NCBI GenBank assembly: GCA_963825685.1
Contig: CAWGUD010000009.1
Coordinates: 62,001-126,000, forward strand
From: JAOUEA01 sp963825685
Lineage (GTDB): Bacteria; Actinomycetota; UBA4738; HRBIN12
Direction: 5' to 3'
Length of the DNA: 64,000 nt
This document shows positions 10,429 to 19,232 of this stretch, piece by piece. The stretch's first letter is position 1; each line of letters begins with the position of its first letter. Made by a program: the position numbers and the translations under genes. The notes under the pieces were generated by a model. It was not told the origin of the DNA. It worked only from the letters and a program-made list of their open reading frames with translations, and did no database searches.

Positions 10429-11196
10429 GAGAGCTGCTCCAGCCAGATCGGCAGGTCCTCGGCATGCACGCCCAGGCTCCCGACCCCTCGCGCGGCCAGG
10501 GCAGCCGGCTCGCCGTCGAACAGGACCGTGCGTTTGAGCACGATCACGCGGTCGACATCGTCGGCGACCGCCGAGAGCTCGTGCGAGACGAGCAAGACGC
10601 CGGCACCGTGATCACGGATCAGGTGCACGAGCGAGTCGCGGAAGAGTCGCTGCGACGCCGCGTCGACGCCCGCGATCGGTTCGTCGAGCACCAGCAGCGA
10701 CGGCTCGCTCGCGAACGCTCTGGCGATGAACGCGCGCTGCTGCTGACCGCCCGAGAGCTCGTTCACCGGGCTGGCGGCGAGGTCGGCGAGGCCGACCGAC
10801 GCGATCGCGTGTTCCACCTGACGGCGATCGGCGCGAGACATCGGCAGCCACCAACGGCCATCGGTCAGCCGGCCCGCCGACACGATCTCCCGCACGGTGG
10901 CGGGGAGCTCCGAGCTGAGGCTGGGACGTTGCGGCACGTATCCGAGCCGCCCGCGCCGGCGCACCGCCCCCGGCGGACGACCGAAGAGGCGAGCCTCGCC
11001 GACGTCGGGTTCGAGCGAGCCGAGCAGCAGCCGCAACAGCGTGGACTTGCCCGATCCGTTCGGCCCGACGAGGGCGACGAACTCGCCCGCCCGAACCTCG
11101 AGGTCGACGTGCTCCAGCACCGGCTCGCGGCCGTACGCGAACGTCAGGCCTCTCGGCCGCGAGGAGCTCCTGGCGCGCGTCGTCGTCGCCGGTCAC
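10425..11196 (-). CDS. znuC: zinc ABC transporter ATP-binding protein ZnuC (frameshifted)
   Basis: Walker A GPNGSGKST (residue ~40), Q-loop YVPQRPSL, signature ELSGGQQQRAFIARA (~145), Walker B LLVLDEPIAGVD (~165) and the H-loop VSHELSA are all present, giving an ABC ATPase of the metal-uptake class. The first 20 codons (TGDDDARQELLAAE from GTG 11196) are one frame off from LTFAYGREPVLEHVDLEV; GAGAGGCCTG near 11137 should read GAGGGCCTG, a one-base insertion. GTG 11196 is preferred because TAGCGT lies exactly 7 bases upstream, overlapping the znuA stop codon, so znuC may also be transcribed as a leaderless message independent of znuA. Confidence 0.88.
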
Positions 11197-11203
11197 GGGC
11201 GGG

Positions 11204-11209
11204 ACGCTA
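11204..11209 (-). promoter_or_regulatory. -10 box for znuC inside the znuA stop
   Basis: On the minus strand TAGCGT begins with the znuA TAG stop codon and is followed by 7 bases and the znuC GTG. It fits the leaderless pattern of this window. Confidence 0.5.
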
Positions 11210-12132
11210 GGTGCAGACGAGGCCATCTCGCAACGTCTCCAGGTTCCGTCGCATCACGGACAGGTAATCGTCGCCGGCCGCTTCCTGCTCGTCGGTGAGG
11301 CCTTCCAGCGGACTCAGGACCGCGGTGCGGATCCCGGCTTCCGCGGCCAGCGTCTCGGCGACATCGGGAGGCACCAGGTCCTCGGTGAAGATCGTGGTGA
11401 CCCCTTCGGCGCTCGCCTCGGCGGCGAGCTCGGCGATGCGATCGGGGTCGGGCTCGGACTCGGGTGCGAGCCCCGAGATCGCGCGCTGCTCGAGATCGTA
11501 CGCAGCGGCGAGGTAGCCGAACGCCGCATGGCTCGTGATCATCACACGCGTGCCGCACCGGGCGAGCCCCTCACGGAACTCGTCGTCGAGCAGCGAGAGC
11601 TCGACGCCGAAGTCCTCGGCGTTCGCGGTGAAGCGATCGCCGTCCGCGCCGCCTCGAACCTCGCCCAGACCAGCGGCGATCGCGGTCGACGATGTCGGAG
11701 TAGAGCGCGGGGTCGAGCCACACGTGTGGGTCGATCGCCGCCTCGTCGGCGTGTTCGCCGCCGGGCGGCGCGTCGCGAGGCTCGATCCCATCGAGCGCGT
11801 CGATGACGACGCCGGTCGCCTCGGCCTCGACGGCATCCTCGACGGCCGGCTGGAACCCGCCACCCAGGTACACGACGAGATCCGCCTCGGCGATCGCCTG
11901 GAGATCGTCCGGGGTGAGCTCGAGGTCATGAGGCTCGACACCGGGGGGAGTGAGGTTCGTGACGGTCACCTCGATCGCCGCCGACGCGCGCGGCCGCGAG
12001 GGCCAGGGGGTAGAAGCTCGCCACGACCTCGATCTCGTCGTCGGACCCATCGCCCACCTCCGCCCCGCCGGCACACGCCACGGCGCCGAGCGACAGGGTC
12101 AGGAGAAGAACGAGACTGAGAATCGCTCTCAT
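11207..12132 (-). CDS. znuA: zinc ABC transporter substrate-binding lipoprotein ZnuA (frameshifted)
   Basis: The N-terminus (MRAILSLVLLLTLSLGAVACAGG) is a lipoprotein signal with a VAC lipobox; split by frame, the mature part shows PHDLELTPDDL, IDPHVWLDP (metal-ligand His), RVMITSHAAFGYLA and YDLEQRAISGL, all typical of cluster 9 zinc/manganese binding proteins. There is a short acidic/His stretch (GGEHADEA) where ZnuA has its His-rich loop. Two single-base insertions, near 12000 and near 11680, split the gene into three frames; corrected length is about 307 residues. ATG 12132 is 8 bases after a TACCGT box and sits inside a candidate Zur operator. First gene of the zinc operon. Confidence 0.88.
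12117..12131. promoter_or_regulatory. candidate Zur box over the znuA start
   Basis: TGAGAATCGCTCTCA on the plus strand has perfect 5-base arms (TGAGA/TCTCA) and partly matches the known actinobacterial Zur box TGAAAATNATTTTCA. It covers the first znuA codons, immediately downstream of the -10 (12146 to 12141), an ideal repression site. Confidence 0.45.
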
Positions 12133-12140
12133 AACCATCG

Positions 12141-12146
12141 ACGGTA
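12141..12146 (-). promoter_or_regulatory. -10 box of znuA
   Basis: TACCGT on the minus strand ends 8 bases before ATG 12132, giving a near-leaderless znuA message. Confidence 0.45.
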
Positions 12147-12197
12147 CCCTCCCGGCGGCGGGTCGTCAACGGCGGGCGTGATCGGCGCCCCCGGTGG

Positions 12198-12203
12198 TAG
12201 CGT
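12198..12203 (+). promoter_or_regulatory. -10 box, leaderless start
   Basis: TAGCGT followed by 6 bases and GTG 12210. Confidence 0.55.
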
Positions 12204-12209
12204 CCGCGC

Positions 12210-13254
12210 GTGGCGGTGCGCATCGGCATCGGGCTGTTCACGGGCCAGATCCCGGCCGGATCGGAGCGTTCCTTCGCGCAGGAGTACCGGGACACGATCG
12301 AGCTCGTGCGGCTCGCGGAGTCCGTCGGGTTCGACTCCGCGTGGGTGAGCGAGCACCACGGCGCCTCCGACGGGTACCTCCCCTCGCTGCTGGTGATGTG
12401 TGCCGCGCTCGCCGAGGCGACCTCGACGATCCGACTCGGCACCGGCGTGCTCCTCACGCCGTTCCACGACCCCCTGCGCCTCGCGGAGGACGCGGCCGTG
12501 GTCGACCAGATCGCCGGTGGACGCCTCACGCTCGGCCTCGGCATCGGGTGGCGACCCGAGGAGTTCCGGATGTTCGGGGTGCCGATGCGAGAGCGGCTCG
12601 CGCGCACGGTCGAGACCATCGCGATCCTGCGACAGGCGTGGACGGGGGAACGCTTCTCCCACCGCGGCGAGGTGTTCGACCTCGATCGTGTGCGCGTGAC
12701 GCCTCCTCCCGCCCGACCGGGGGGACCGCCGATCCTGCTCGGCGGCTACGTCGACGCGGCGCTGCGGCGAGCCGGCGAGCTGGGCGACGGCCACATCACC
12801 GACGCCGACGACCTCGTCCATGTCCGCAAGGCGGTCTCCCTGATGGAGGAAGGCGCGCGGGACGCCGGGCGCGATCCGGCCGCGATGCAGCTCGCCCTGA
12901 TGGCGAACGCGTTCGTCGCCGACGAGCACGCCTGGGAGATCGCCGCGCCGGGCGTGATGCATCAGCTGGGCGCCTACGAGGCATGGGATCGCGGGTCACG
13001 ACACGCCCGAGCACGATTCGCTCGATGCGGTGGTCAGCGACGAGCACGCCGCGCGCCGTTCGACCGCGGCCGGCACGGCCGACGACGTCGCACACGCGCT
13101 CGAGCCGATCGTGCGGTCGCTCGGCGTGAGGGCCGAGGCCGATCTGATCGTGCGACTCCACTACCCCGGCATGGCGTTCGACGATGCCGCCCGAGCCGTC
13201 TCGCTCTTCGGTGACCGGGTGCTCCCCGCGCTCCGCGACGTCGGCCGGCGCTAG
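12210..13254 (+). CDS. LLM-class (luciferase-like) oxidoreductase, probably F420-dependent (frameshifted)
   Basis: A TIM-barrel flavin/F420 oxidoreductase of the luciferase-like family. Visible hallmarks are FDSAWVSEHHG (residues ~40-50), the TSTIRLGTGV strand, DQIAGGRLTLGLGIGW (~105-120) and ILLGGYVDAALRRAGELGDG (~175-195). Such enzymes transfer hydride from F420H2 or FMNH2 to diverse substrates; the substrate cannot be told. An extra T in GCGGGTCACGAC near 12995 shifts the frame, after which EPIVRSLGV...LHYPGM continues to TAG 13254; corrected length is about 347 residues. GTG 12210 is supported by the TAGCGT box. Its stop overlaps the convergent mutY stop as CTAG. Confidence 0.82.
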
Positions 13255-14197
13255 TCGGGCAACGAGACCCGGCCGCGGTCGCGACCCTCGAGAGCGCCGG
13301 CCGAGGCGTCGACGACGCCGTCGCGATGCAACCCGCGCACGGCATCGACCAGGCGTTCGGGGGGAGTGCCGGTCGCACGGGAGAGGCCGCCGAACGTGCG
13401 GGGCGAGCGGTCGCGCAGTGCCGCGAGCGCGGCCCCTCGGACCTGCCGCAGCGACCCCTCGAACCTCGGTTGGCGCCGGCTCGACGGCCTGCCGACGCGC
13501 CCCGAGGCGGCGAACGCGCACCAGGGGCGCAGCGGACAGACGTCGCAGCGGGGAGTCGGCCGACACACCTCGTCGGCCGAGATCCATCACCGCCTGGTTC
13601 CACGCCGACGGGCGGCGGATGGTCGAGCCACGCCGAGGCGGCCTCACCGAGGACGCGGGCCGATACCTCGTCGGCTTCCGAAGCGAGGTCGACGCGCGCC
13701 CACACGCGGCGGACGTTCGTGTCGATCGCGGCCACCGGCTCTCCGAACCCCAGGCTCGCGACGGCGGCCGCCGTGTAGTCGCCGATCCCCGGCAGGGTGC
13801 GCAGCACCGAGGGATCGCGCGGCACCTCGCCGTCGTGCACCCGGACGATCTCGGCCGCGGCGCGGTGGAGCGCGACGGCGCGTCGCGGATAGCCCAGACG
13901 ACCCCAGGCTCGCAGCACCTCGGCCCTCGGCGCGTCCGCCAGGGAGCCCACGTCGGGGAACCTCCGCATGAACCCCTCGAACACCGGCTGGACCCGTGCG
14001 ACCTGGGTCTGCTGCAGCATGACCTCGCTCACGAGCACCGCGAACGGATCGGGGAACCGCGCCCCCCGCCGGGCGGGCGTCCGCCAGGGATACGCGCGTC
14101 GCCGAGGCCGGTACCAGGCGAGCAGGGCTTCCCGCACCTGGTCGCGCGGACTAGGCTGCTGATGGTCGATAGCCGAGGTTCCCGAAGGGCCAGTCAT
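13251..14197 (-). CDS. mutY: A/G-specific adenine glycosylase MutY (frameshifted)
   Basis: This base-excision repair enzyme removes adenine mispaired with 8-oxoguanine. Visible are FAVLVSEVMLQQTQV (substrate-recognition helix with catalytic Glu), LPGIGDYTAAAV (helix-hairpin-helix), AAIDTNVRRV (catalytic Asp) and the [4Fe-4S] cluster loop CRPTPRCDVCPLRPWC. Frames change near 13640 (extra base around CCGCCGCCCG) and again near 13590, in the short stretch SAWNQAVMDLG; both sides are ordinary MutY. The NUDIX-like C-terminal domain of longer MutY proteins is absent, as in many actinobacterial forms; instead a short winged-helix-like tail follows. Start may be ATG 14197, overlapping the divergent CBS gene start, or further in. 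Confidence 0.85.
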
Positions 14198-14561
14198 GAC
14201 CGTGATCCGTGACGTGATGAGCACCGATCTCACGATCGTGCCGCCGAGCACCACGATCGCGGATGCCGCGACGACGATGAGCACCCGTCAGGTGGGCAGC
14301 GCACTCGTGCTCGACGGCGACCGCCTCGTCGGCATCTTCACCGAGCGCGACGTGCTGCGAGCCGTGGGCTCGGACTTCGACGCCGAGCATCATGCGGTGA
14401 GCGAGTTCATGACGAAGGACCCGAAGACGATCGGGCCACAGGTCGATGCGCACGAGGCGCTCGAGTCGATGTTCGCGTTCGGGTTCCGCCATCTGCCGGT
14501 CGTCGACGAGGGGCGCGTGGTGGGCATCGTCTCGATGCGCGACGTCACCCCGCGGACCTGA
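14196..14561 (+). CDS. CBS-domain pair protein
   Basis: This 121-residue protein is made of two CBS motifs: residues ~5-60 (VMSTDLTIVPPSTTIADAA, LVGIFTERDVLRAV) and ~66-118 (EFMTKDPKTIGPQ, VVGIVSMRDV). Paired CBS domains bind adenosine ligands such as AMP or ATP and usually sense energy state or act as stand-alone regulators. ATG 14196 has a weak GAAGGG ribosome site 7 bases upstream. The initial CATG is shared with the divergent mutY start on the other strand. No partner enzyme is adjacent. Confidence 0.85.
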   Translation: MTVIRDVMSTDLTIVPPSTTIADAATTMSTRQVGSALVLDGDRLVGIFTERDVLRAVGSDFDAEHHAVSEFMTKDPKTIGPQVDAHEALESMFAFGFRHLPVVDEGRVVGIVSMRDVTPRT

Positions 14562-14598
14562 ACGGTCGACCACCGCCGCCGACGCCGCGCCGCGTTCC

Positions 14599-14790
14599 TC
14601 AGAACCCGGCCTTCGAGTCCTTGTTCGGCATCTCGTCGGCCACCGCCGTCAGCGCCTCGTGCACGGATCGGAAGACCTCGGCGACGAACGACGCCTGCTG
14701 CCCGTCGTTGCCGGTCATCGTTCCTCGCACCGCCGACGCGGTGATCTCGCAGGCCTTCTCGAACACAGCCCAGTCGCTCTCGCGGGACAT
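14599..14790 (-). CDS. small conserved-looking hypothetical protein
   Basis: The 63-residue product begins SRESDWAVFEKACEITASAV and ends ADEMPNKDSKAGF. It is helical and amphipathic with no signal or membrane segment. The start at ATG 14790 is well supported by GGAGGAG 6 bases upstream, one of the best ribosome sites in the window, which argues that this small gene is real. A TAGCCT element near 14860 could be its promoter. It is convergent with the CBS gene. I do not recognise a family. Confidence 0.65.
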   Translation of the reverse strand: MSRESDWAVFEKACEITASAVRGTMTGNDGQQASFVAEVFRSVHEALTAVADEMPNKDSKAGF

Positions 14791-14876
14791 GCGATCTCCT
14801 CCGTGTGGTCGTGATCGGTGATCGCGCCGCGACGGTGTCACGGCGCCGATCGGACCTTCAGGCTACCTGAGGGTGC

Positions 14877-16052
14877 TCACTCGAACGCCCGCGAGCCGGT
14901 CAGGGCCGCCCCGACGATCAGCGTGTGGATCTCCTCGGTGCCCTCGTAGGTGATCACCGACTCGAGGTTGTTCATGTGCCGGATCACCGGCGCGTCGAAC
15001 GTGATGCCGGTGGCCCCCAGGAGCGAGCGGGCGTCCCGCGCGATCGCCAGGGCCGCTCGGGCGTTGTGCAGCTTCGTCATGCTGACCTGCTCGAACGTGA
15101 CCCGACCGGCGTCCTTCAGCCGCCCGAGCTGCAGCGCCATCAACGACCCCGCGTTCACGGCGATCGCCATCTCGACCAGCTTGCGCTGCACCAGCTGGAA
15201 CGCGCCGATCGGCTTGCCGAACTGCACGCGGCTCGTCGCATGATCGAGCGCGGCCTCGTAACAGGCGCGCGCCGCGCCCATCGTCCCCCAGGCGATGCCG
15301 AACCTCGCCTCCGTGAGGCACGAGAGCGGCCCCTTGATGCCCTCGATCCCGGGCAGCACCGCCTCGGCCGGCAGACGCACGTCGCGAAGGTGCAGCTCCG
15401 AACGCGCGGCGGCCCGCAGCGACCACGCGTGCTCGAGCGGCGAGAACTCGACCCCGGGCGCGGCGCTCGGCACCACGAACCCCCGGATCACGTCCCGCTC
15501 GTCCTTGGCCCACACGATCGCGACGTCGCTCACCCATCCGTTCGTGTTCCACTTCTTGTGCCCGGTGAGCACCCAGTCCGAGCCGTCGCGGACGGCCCTG
15601 GTCGTCATGCTCGACGGGTCCGAGCCCGACCCCGGCTCGGTGAGCGCGAAGCACCCGATCGCGTCGCCGCGTGCCATGCGCGGCAGCCACTCCTCCCGCT
15701 GCGCCTCGGTGCCGTAGGTGCGGATCGGGAACATCGCCAGCGACCCCTGCACGCTCACGAACGATCGGAGGCCCGAGTCCCCGTACTCGACCTCGCGGTT
15801 GGCGACCCCGTACTCCACCGCGCTCGCGCCCGCGCAGCCGTACCCGTCGAGATGCATGCCGAGGATGCCGAGCTCGCCGTAGCCGCGGGCGAGCTCCACC
15901 GGGAACTCCCCCCGCTCGAACCACCCCTCGATGAACGGCAGCACGTGTTCGGCCGTGAAGGCCCGCACCCGATCGCGCACGGCCGCCTCGCCGGCGGTGA
16001 GCAGGCCGTCGACGTCGAGGAAGTCCAACGGGTCGCGCGGCGTCGTGGGCAT
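14877..16052 (-). CDS. acyl-CoA dehydrogenase, glutaryl-CoA dehydrogenase-like
   Basis: The 391-residue FAD enzyme has CFALTEPGSGSDPSSM (FAD/substrate loop, ~125-140), VQFGKPIGAFQLVQ (~270), and ESVITYEGTEEIHTLIVG (~365-382) with the catalytic Glu of the GcdH/short-chain subgroup. YGCAGASAVEYG and SEYGDSGLRSFVSVQ-type segments match glutaryl-CoA dehydrogenases, which oxidise and decarboxylate glutaryl-CoA during lysine/tryptophan breakdown. Electrons would leave through ETF; etfBA and etfD lie in the same window. ATG 16052 is 7 bases after a TAGGCT box (leaderless). A paralogue lies at 39618-40790. Confidence 0.85.
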   Translation of the reverse strand: MPTTPRDPLDFLDVDGLLTAGEAAVRDRVRAFTAEHVLPFIEGWFERGEFPVELARGYGELGILGMHLDGYGCAGASAVEYGVANREVEYGDSGLRSFVSVQGSLAMFPIRTYGTEAQREEWLPRMARGDAIGCFALTEPGSGSDPSSMTTRAVRDGSDWVLTGHKKWNTNGWVSDVAIVWAKDERDVIRGFVVPSAAPGVEFSPLEHAWSLRAAARSELHLRDVRLPAEAVLPGIEGIKGPLSCLTEARFGIAWGTMGAARACYEAALDHATSRVQFGKPIGAFQLVQRKLVEMAIAVNAGSLMALQLGRLKDAGRVTFEQVSMTKLHNARAALAIARDARSLLGATGITFDAPVIRHMNNLESVITYEGTEEIHTLIVGAALTGSRAFE

Positions 16053-16059
16053 GGACCCA

Positions 16060-16065
16060 AGCCTA
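16060..16065 (-). promoter_or_regulatory. -10 box, leaderless start
   Basis: TAGGCT on the minus strand, 7 bases before ATG 16052. Confidence 0.55.
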
Positions 16066-16184
16066 CGGGTGCGTCGGGCGGGCAACTTCGGGCAGGATGT
16101 CGAGGACGGGACCGTCGCGTTCGTCGTATCGGTGAACGCGACGGAGGGCCGTCGCGAGAGCCGCTGCGAGAGGAAGGAGCGTCG

Positions 16185-16550
16185 ATGCAGTACATGCTGT
16201 TGATCTACGGAGACATGAGCGCCTACCCGGAGATGAACGACGCGGAGCAGGCCGCCGAGATGAAGCGCTGGTACGACTACTCCGACTGGCTCGCCCAGAA
16301 GGGGTGGATGAAGGCCGGCGACGCCCTCGTCGGCGTCGAGCAGGCGACGAGCGTGCGGGTGCGCGACGGGGAGCGCATCGTGACCGACGGCCCGTTCGCC
16401 GAGACGAAGGAGACGCTCGGCGGCTACTACCTGCTCGAGGTCGACAACCTCGACGACGCGATCGAGGCCGCCGCGGAATGCCCCGGCGCGCCGTACGGCA
16501 CGATCGAGCTGCGCCCGGTCATGGGGCTTCCGGAGCTGCCGCAGGCGTGA
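16185..16550 (+). CDS. YCII-related/DGPF-domain protein
   Basis: This 121-residue protein carries the family motif VTDGPFAETKETLGGYYLLEVDNLDDAI (residues ~65-92; DGPF at ~67). DGPF proteins are dimeric alpha/beta-barrel folds of unclear activity that are encoded beside ECF42-type sigma factors across actinobacteria, exactly as here. AAGGAG lies 7 bases before ATG 16185. Its TGA overlaps the sigma factor GTG as GTGA, implying coupled translation and a functional link, possibly stress sensing or as a target of the sigma factor. Confidence 0.85.
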   Translation: MQYMLLIYGDMSAYPEMNDAEQAAEMKRWYDYSDWLAQKGWMKAGDALVGVEQATSVRVRDGERIVTDGPFAETKETLGGYYLLEVDNLDDAIEAAAECPGAPYGTIELRPVMGLPELPQA

Positions 16551-17799
16551 CCACGACCGCCGACGAGGTCGTCGATCGTCTGTTCCGGCGTGAGTCGGGG
16601 CGGGCGGTCGCGACCTTGATCCGCACGGTCGGGAGCTTCGACCTCGCGGAAGACGCGGTCCAGGAAGCCTTCGCGGTGGCGCTCGATCGATGGCCGCGCG
16701 ACGGCGTCCCCGACAACCCGGGCGCGTGGATCACCATCACCGCCCGCAACCGGGCGATCGATCGCATCAGGCGCGAGCAGGTCGGCAGGACGAAGGCCGA
16801 GGCCGCGGAGCAGCTTCGGGCGCTGGAGGACTTGGACACCGACGACATGCAGGGGATCCCCGACGAACGCCTGCGGCTGATCTTCACGTGCTGCCACCCG
16901 GCGCTGCCGATGGAATCGCGGGTGGCCCTGACGCTGCGGACCGTGGGGGGACTCTCGACCCGCGAGATCGCCCGCGCCTTCCTCTCCCCCGAGCCGACCG
17001 TCGCGCAACGGCTCGTCCGGGCGAAGCGGAAGATCCGCGAGGCGGGCATCCCCTACCGAGTGCCGCCACGGGACCTGCTGGAGGAGCGCCTCGACGGGGT
17101 GCTCGCCGTGCTCTACCTCGTCTTCAACGAGGGGTACAGCGCGACGAGCGGCGACCTCGTGCGGGTCGACCTGTGCGACGAGGCGATCTGGCTCGTCCGC
17201 ACGTCGACCGGCTGCTCCCGGACCGGCCCGAGGTGCAGGGGTTGCTGGCGCTGCTGTTGCTGCAGCACTCTCGCCGTGACGCCAGGACCGACGCGGCCGG
17301 CGATCTCGTGCTGCTCGAGGACCAGGACCGGGCGCGGTGGGACCACGACATGATCGATGAGGGCGTGGCCGTGCTCGACCGGGCGATCGCGCATCGTGCG
17401 CCCGGTCCGTACCAGCTGCAGGCGGCGATCGCGGCGCTGCACGCGCAGGCGCCGCGCCCCGACGACACCGACTGGCCCCAGATCGCCGGCCTCTACGGGG
17501 CGCTGGCGTCGACGACGCCCAGCCCCGTGGTCGAGCTGAACCGCGCCGTCGCCGTCGCGATGGCCGACGGTCCCGCGGCCGGCATGCCGCTGCTCGACGC
17601 GCTCGCCCCCGAGCTCGACGGCTACCACCTGTTCCATGCCGCCCGCGCCGACCTGCTGCGGCGCCTGGACAGGGGCCCCGAGGCGACCGCGGCGTACCGG
17701 CGCGCCCTCGAGCTGGCCACGAACCCCGCGGAGCGCTCGTTCCTCGCAACGGCGACTCGCACAGCTCTGAGGACCGGAGCGCCCGGCCGGGTGCGCTAG
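16547..17799 (+). CDS. ECF RNA polymerase sigma factor with C-terminal TPR-like extension (ECF42 type), frameshifted
   Basis: Sigma region 2 (VGSFDLAEDAVQEAFAVAL, residues ~25-43; ITARNRAIDRIRRE) and region 4 (LTLRTVGGLSTREIARAFL, ~128-146) are followed by the long C-terminal extension of this class: FNEGYSAT, HDMIDEGVAVLDRAI, GPYQLQAAIAALHA, LNRAVAVAM and ELATNPAERSFL. The extension replaces an anti-sigma factor as the control element. ACGTCGACC near 17204 appears to lack one C (expected ACGCTCGACC), shifting the frame inside the extension; corrected length about 417 residues. It overlaps the DGPF gene start-to-stop. Signal and regulon unknown. Confidence 0.85.
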
Positions 17800-17802
17800 G
17801 GT
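17797..17802 (+). promoter_or_regulatory. possible -10 box for the MBOAT gene
   Basis: TAGGGT, beginning at the sigma-factor stop codon, 9 bases before ATG 17812. Confidence 0.35.
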
Positions 17803-17811
17803 TCTGCGTCG

Positions 17812-19225
17812 ATGCTCTTCCCCACGATCGACTTCGCGGTCTTCTTCGCCCTGGTGTTCCTGGGGCACTGGCTGCTGAACCCGAAACCGCTTGCCCTGGA
17901 AGCTGTTCATGATCGGGGCGAGCTACGTCTTCTACGCCTGGTGGGACGTGCACTTCATCTGGCTGCTCGCGGGCGTGTCGGCGATCTCGCAGCTGGGCGC
18001 GATCGCCGTGGCCCGCCAACCCGACGAGCGACGCAAGCGCATCGCGATGGTCGCCGGCGTCACGCTCACGATGCTGCCGCTGCTGTACTTCAAGTACTAC
18101 TCGTGGGCGTCGCTCGAGCTCTCGAACGCCGCGAACTCCCTCGGGCTGAACGTCGGGCTCCCGCTCGTGCAGCTGATCCTGCCGGTCGGGATCTCGTTCT
18201 TCACGTTCATGGCGATCAGCTACATCGTCGACGTCTACCGCGGGCACACACGCGTCGCGAGCTGGATCGACGCGTTCCTGTACCTGTCGTTCTTCCCGCA
18301 CCTCGTGGCGGGGCCGATCGTGCGCCCCGACGAGCTGATCCCCCAGCTCGACGTGCGGCGCGACCCCCGCCACATCGACGTCGCGGGGGCCTCGTGGCTG
18401 ATCGTCGGCGGGCTCTTCAAGAAGGTCGTCGTCTCGAGCTTCCTCGCCACCACGATGGTCGACCCGGTGTTCGGCGATCCCGCGAGCCACTCGGCGATCG
18501 ACGCGCTCTTCGGCATCCTCGCGTACGCGATCGTGATCTACGCCGACTTCAGCGGGTACACCGACATCGCGATCGGGGTGGCCAAGCTGCTCGGGTTCCA
18601 GTTCCCGCAGAACTTCGATCGCCCGTACTCCGCGCGATCGCTGCAGGACTTCTGGCGCCGCTGGCACATCACCCTGTCGCGCTGGCTGCGCGACTACCTG
18701 TACATCCCGCTCGGCGGGTCGAAGAAGGGAGAGATCCGCACCTACGTGAACATCGTGGTCACGATGGTGCTCGGCGGCCTGTGGCACGGCGCCGCCTGGA
18801 CGTTCGTCTTCTGGGGGCTCTACCACGGCATCGGCCAGGCGATCGGCGCATGGAAGCGGACACACCTGCCCGAGCGGACCGAGACCCCGTTGCTGCTGTG
18901 GGGACAGCGGCTGTCCACGTTCGCGCTCGTCTGCGTGGGATGGGTCTTCTTCCGGGCCGACTCGATGGCCACGGCGTTCTCGCTCCTCGGCCGGCTCATC
19001 ACGGGATGGACGACCCCGACCGAGCTCGTGACCCCTCTCGTGATCGGCACGATCGCGCTGATGCTGGCGTTGCAGTACGCGCCGAGGGAGCCGGGCCTCC
19101 TGCTGCAGGAGCGCATCTCGCGGTGGCGCCCGGTGCCGATGGGGCTCGCCGGAGCCGCATCCTTGTTCGTGATCAGCACGCTCGGGCCGCAGGGCGTGGC
19201 ACCCTTCATCTACTTCCAGTTCTGA
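17812..19225 (+). CDS. MBOAT-family O-acyltransferase (AlgI/DltB-like), frameshifted near its start
   Basis: A polytopic membrane acyltransferase. Residues ~240-330 hold the family core: YADFSGYTDIAIGVAKLLG, FDRPYSARSLQDFWRRWH, LSRWLRDYLYIPLGGS and the catalytic His region MVLGGLWHGAAWTFVFWGLYHG (split; His at ~325). AlgI-type enzymes move acetyl groups across the membrane onto exported polysaccharides. The first 26 residues (PTIDFAVFFALVFLGHWLL) are out of frame with PWKLFMIGASYVFYAWWD because of one extra base near 17890; corrected length about 470 residues. The following SGNH gene is the usual partner that completes acetyl transfer. Confidence 0.88.
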
Positions 19226-19232
19226 GGACCAG

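Noticed and set aside
14861..14873. TCAGG-CTA-CCTGA mini-hairpin after the acyl-CoA dehydrogenase gene
   Set aside because: Five-base arms are not distinguishable from chance.
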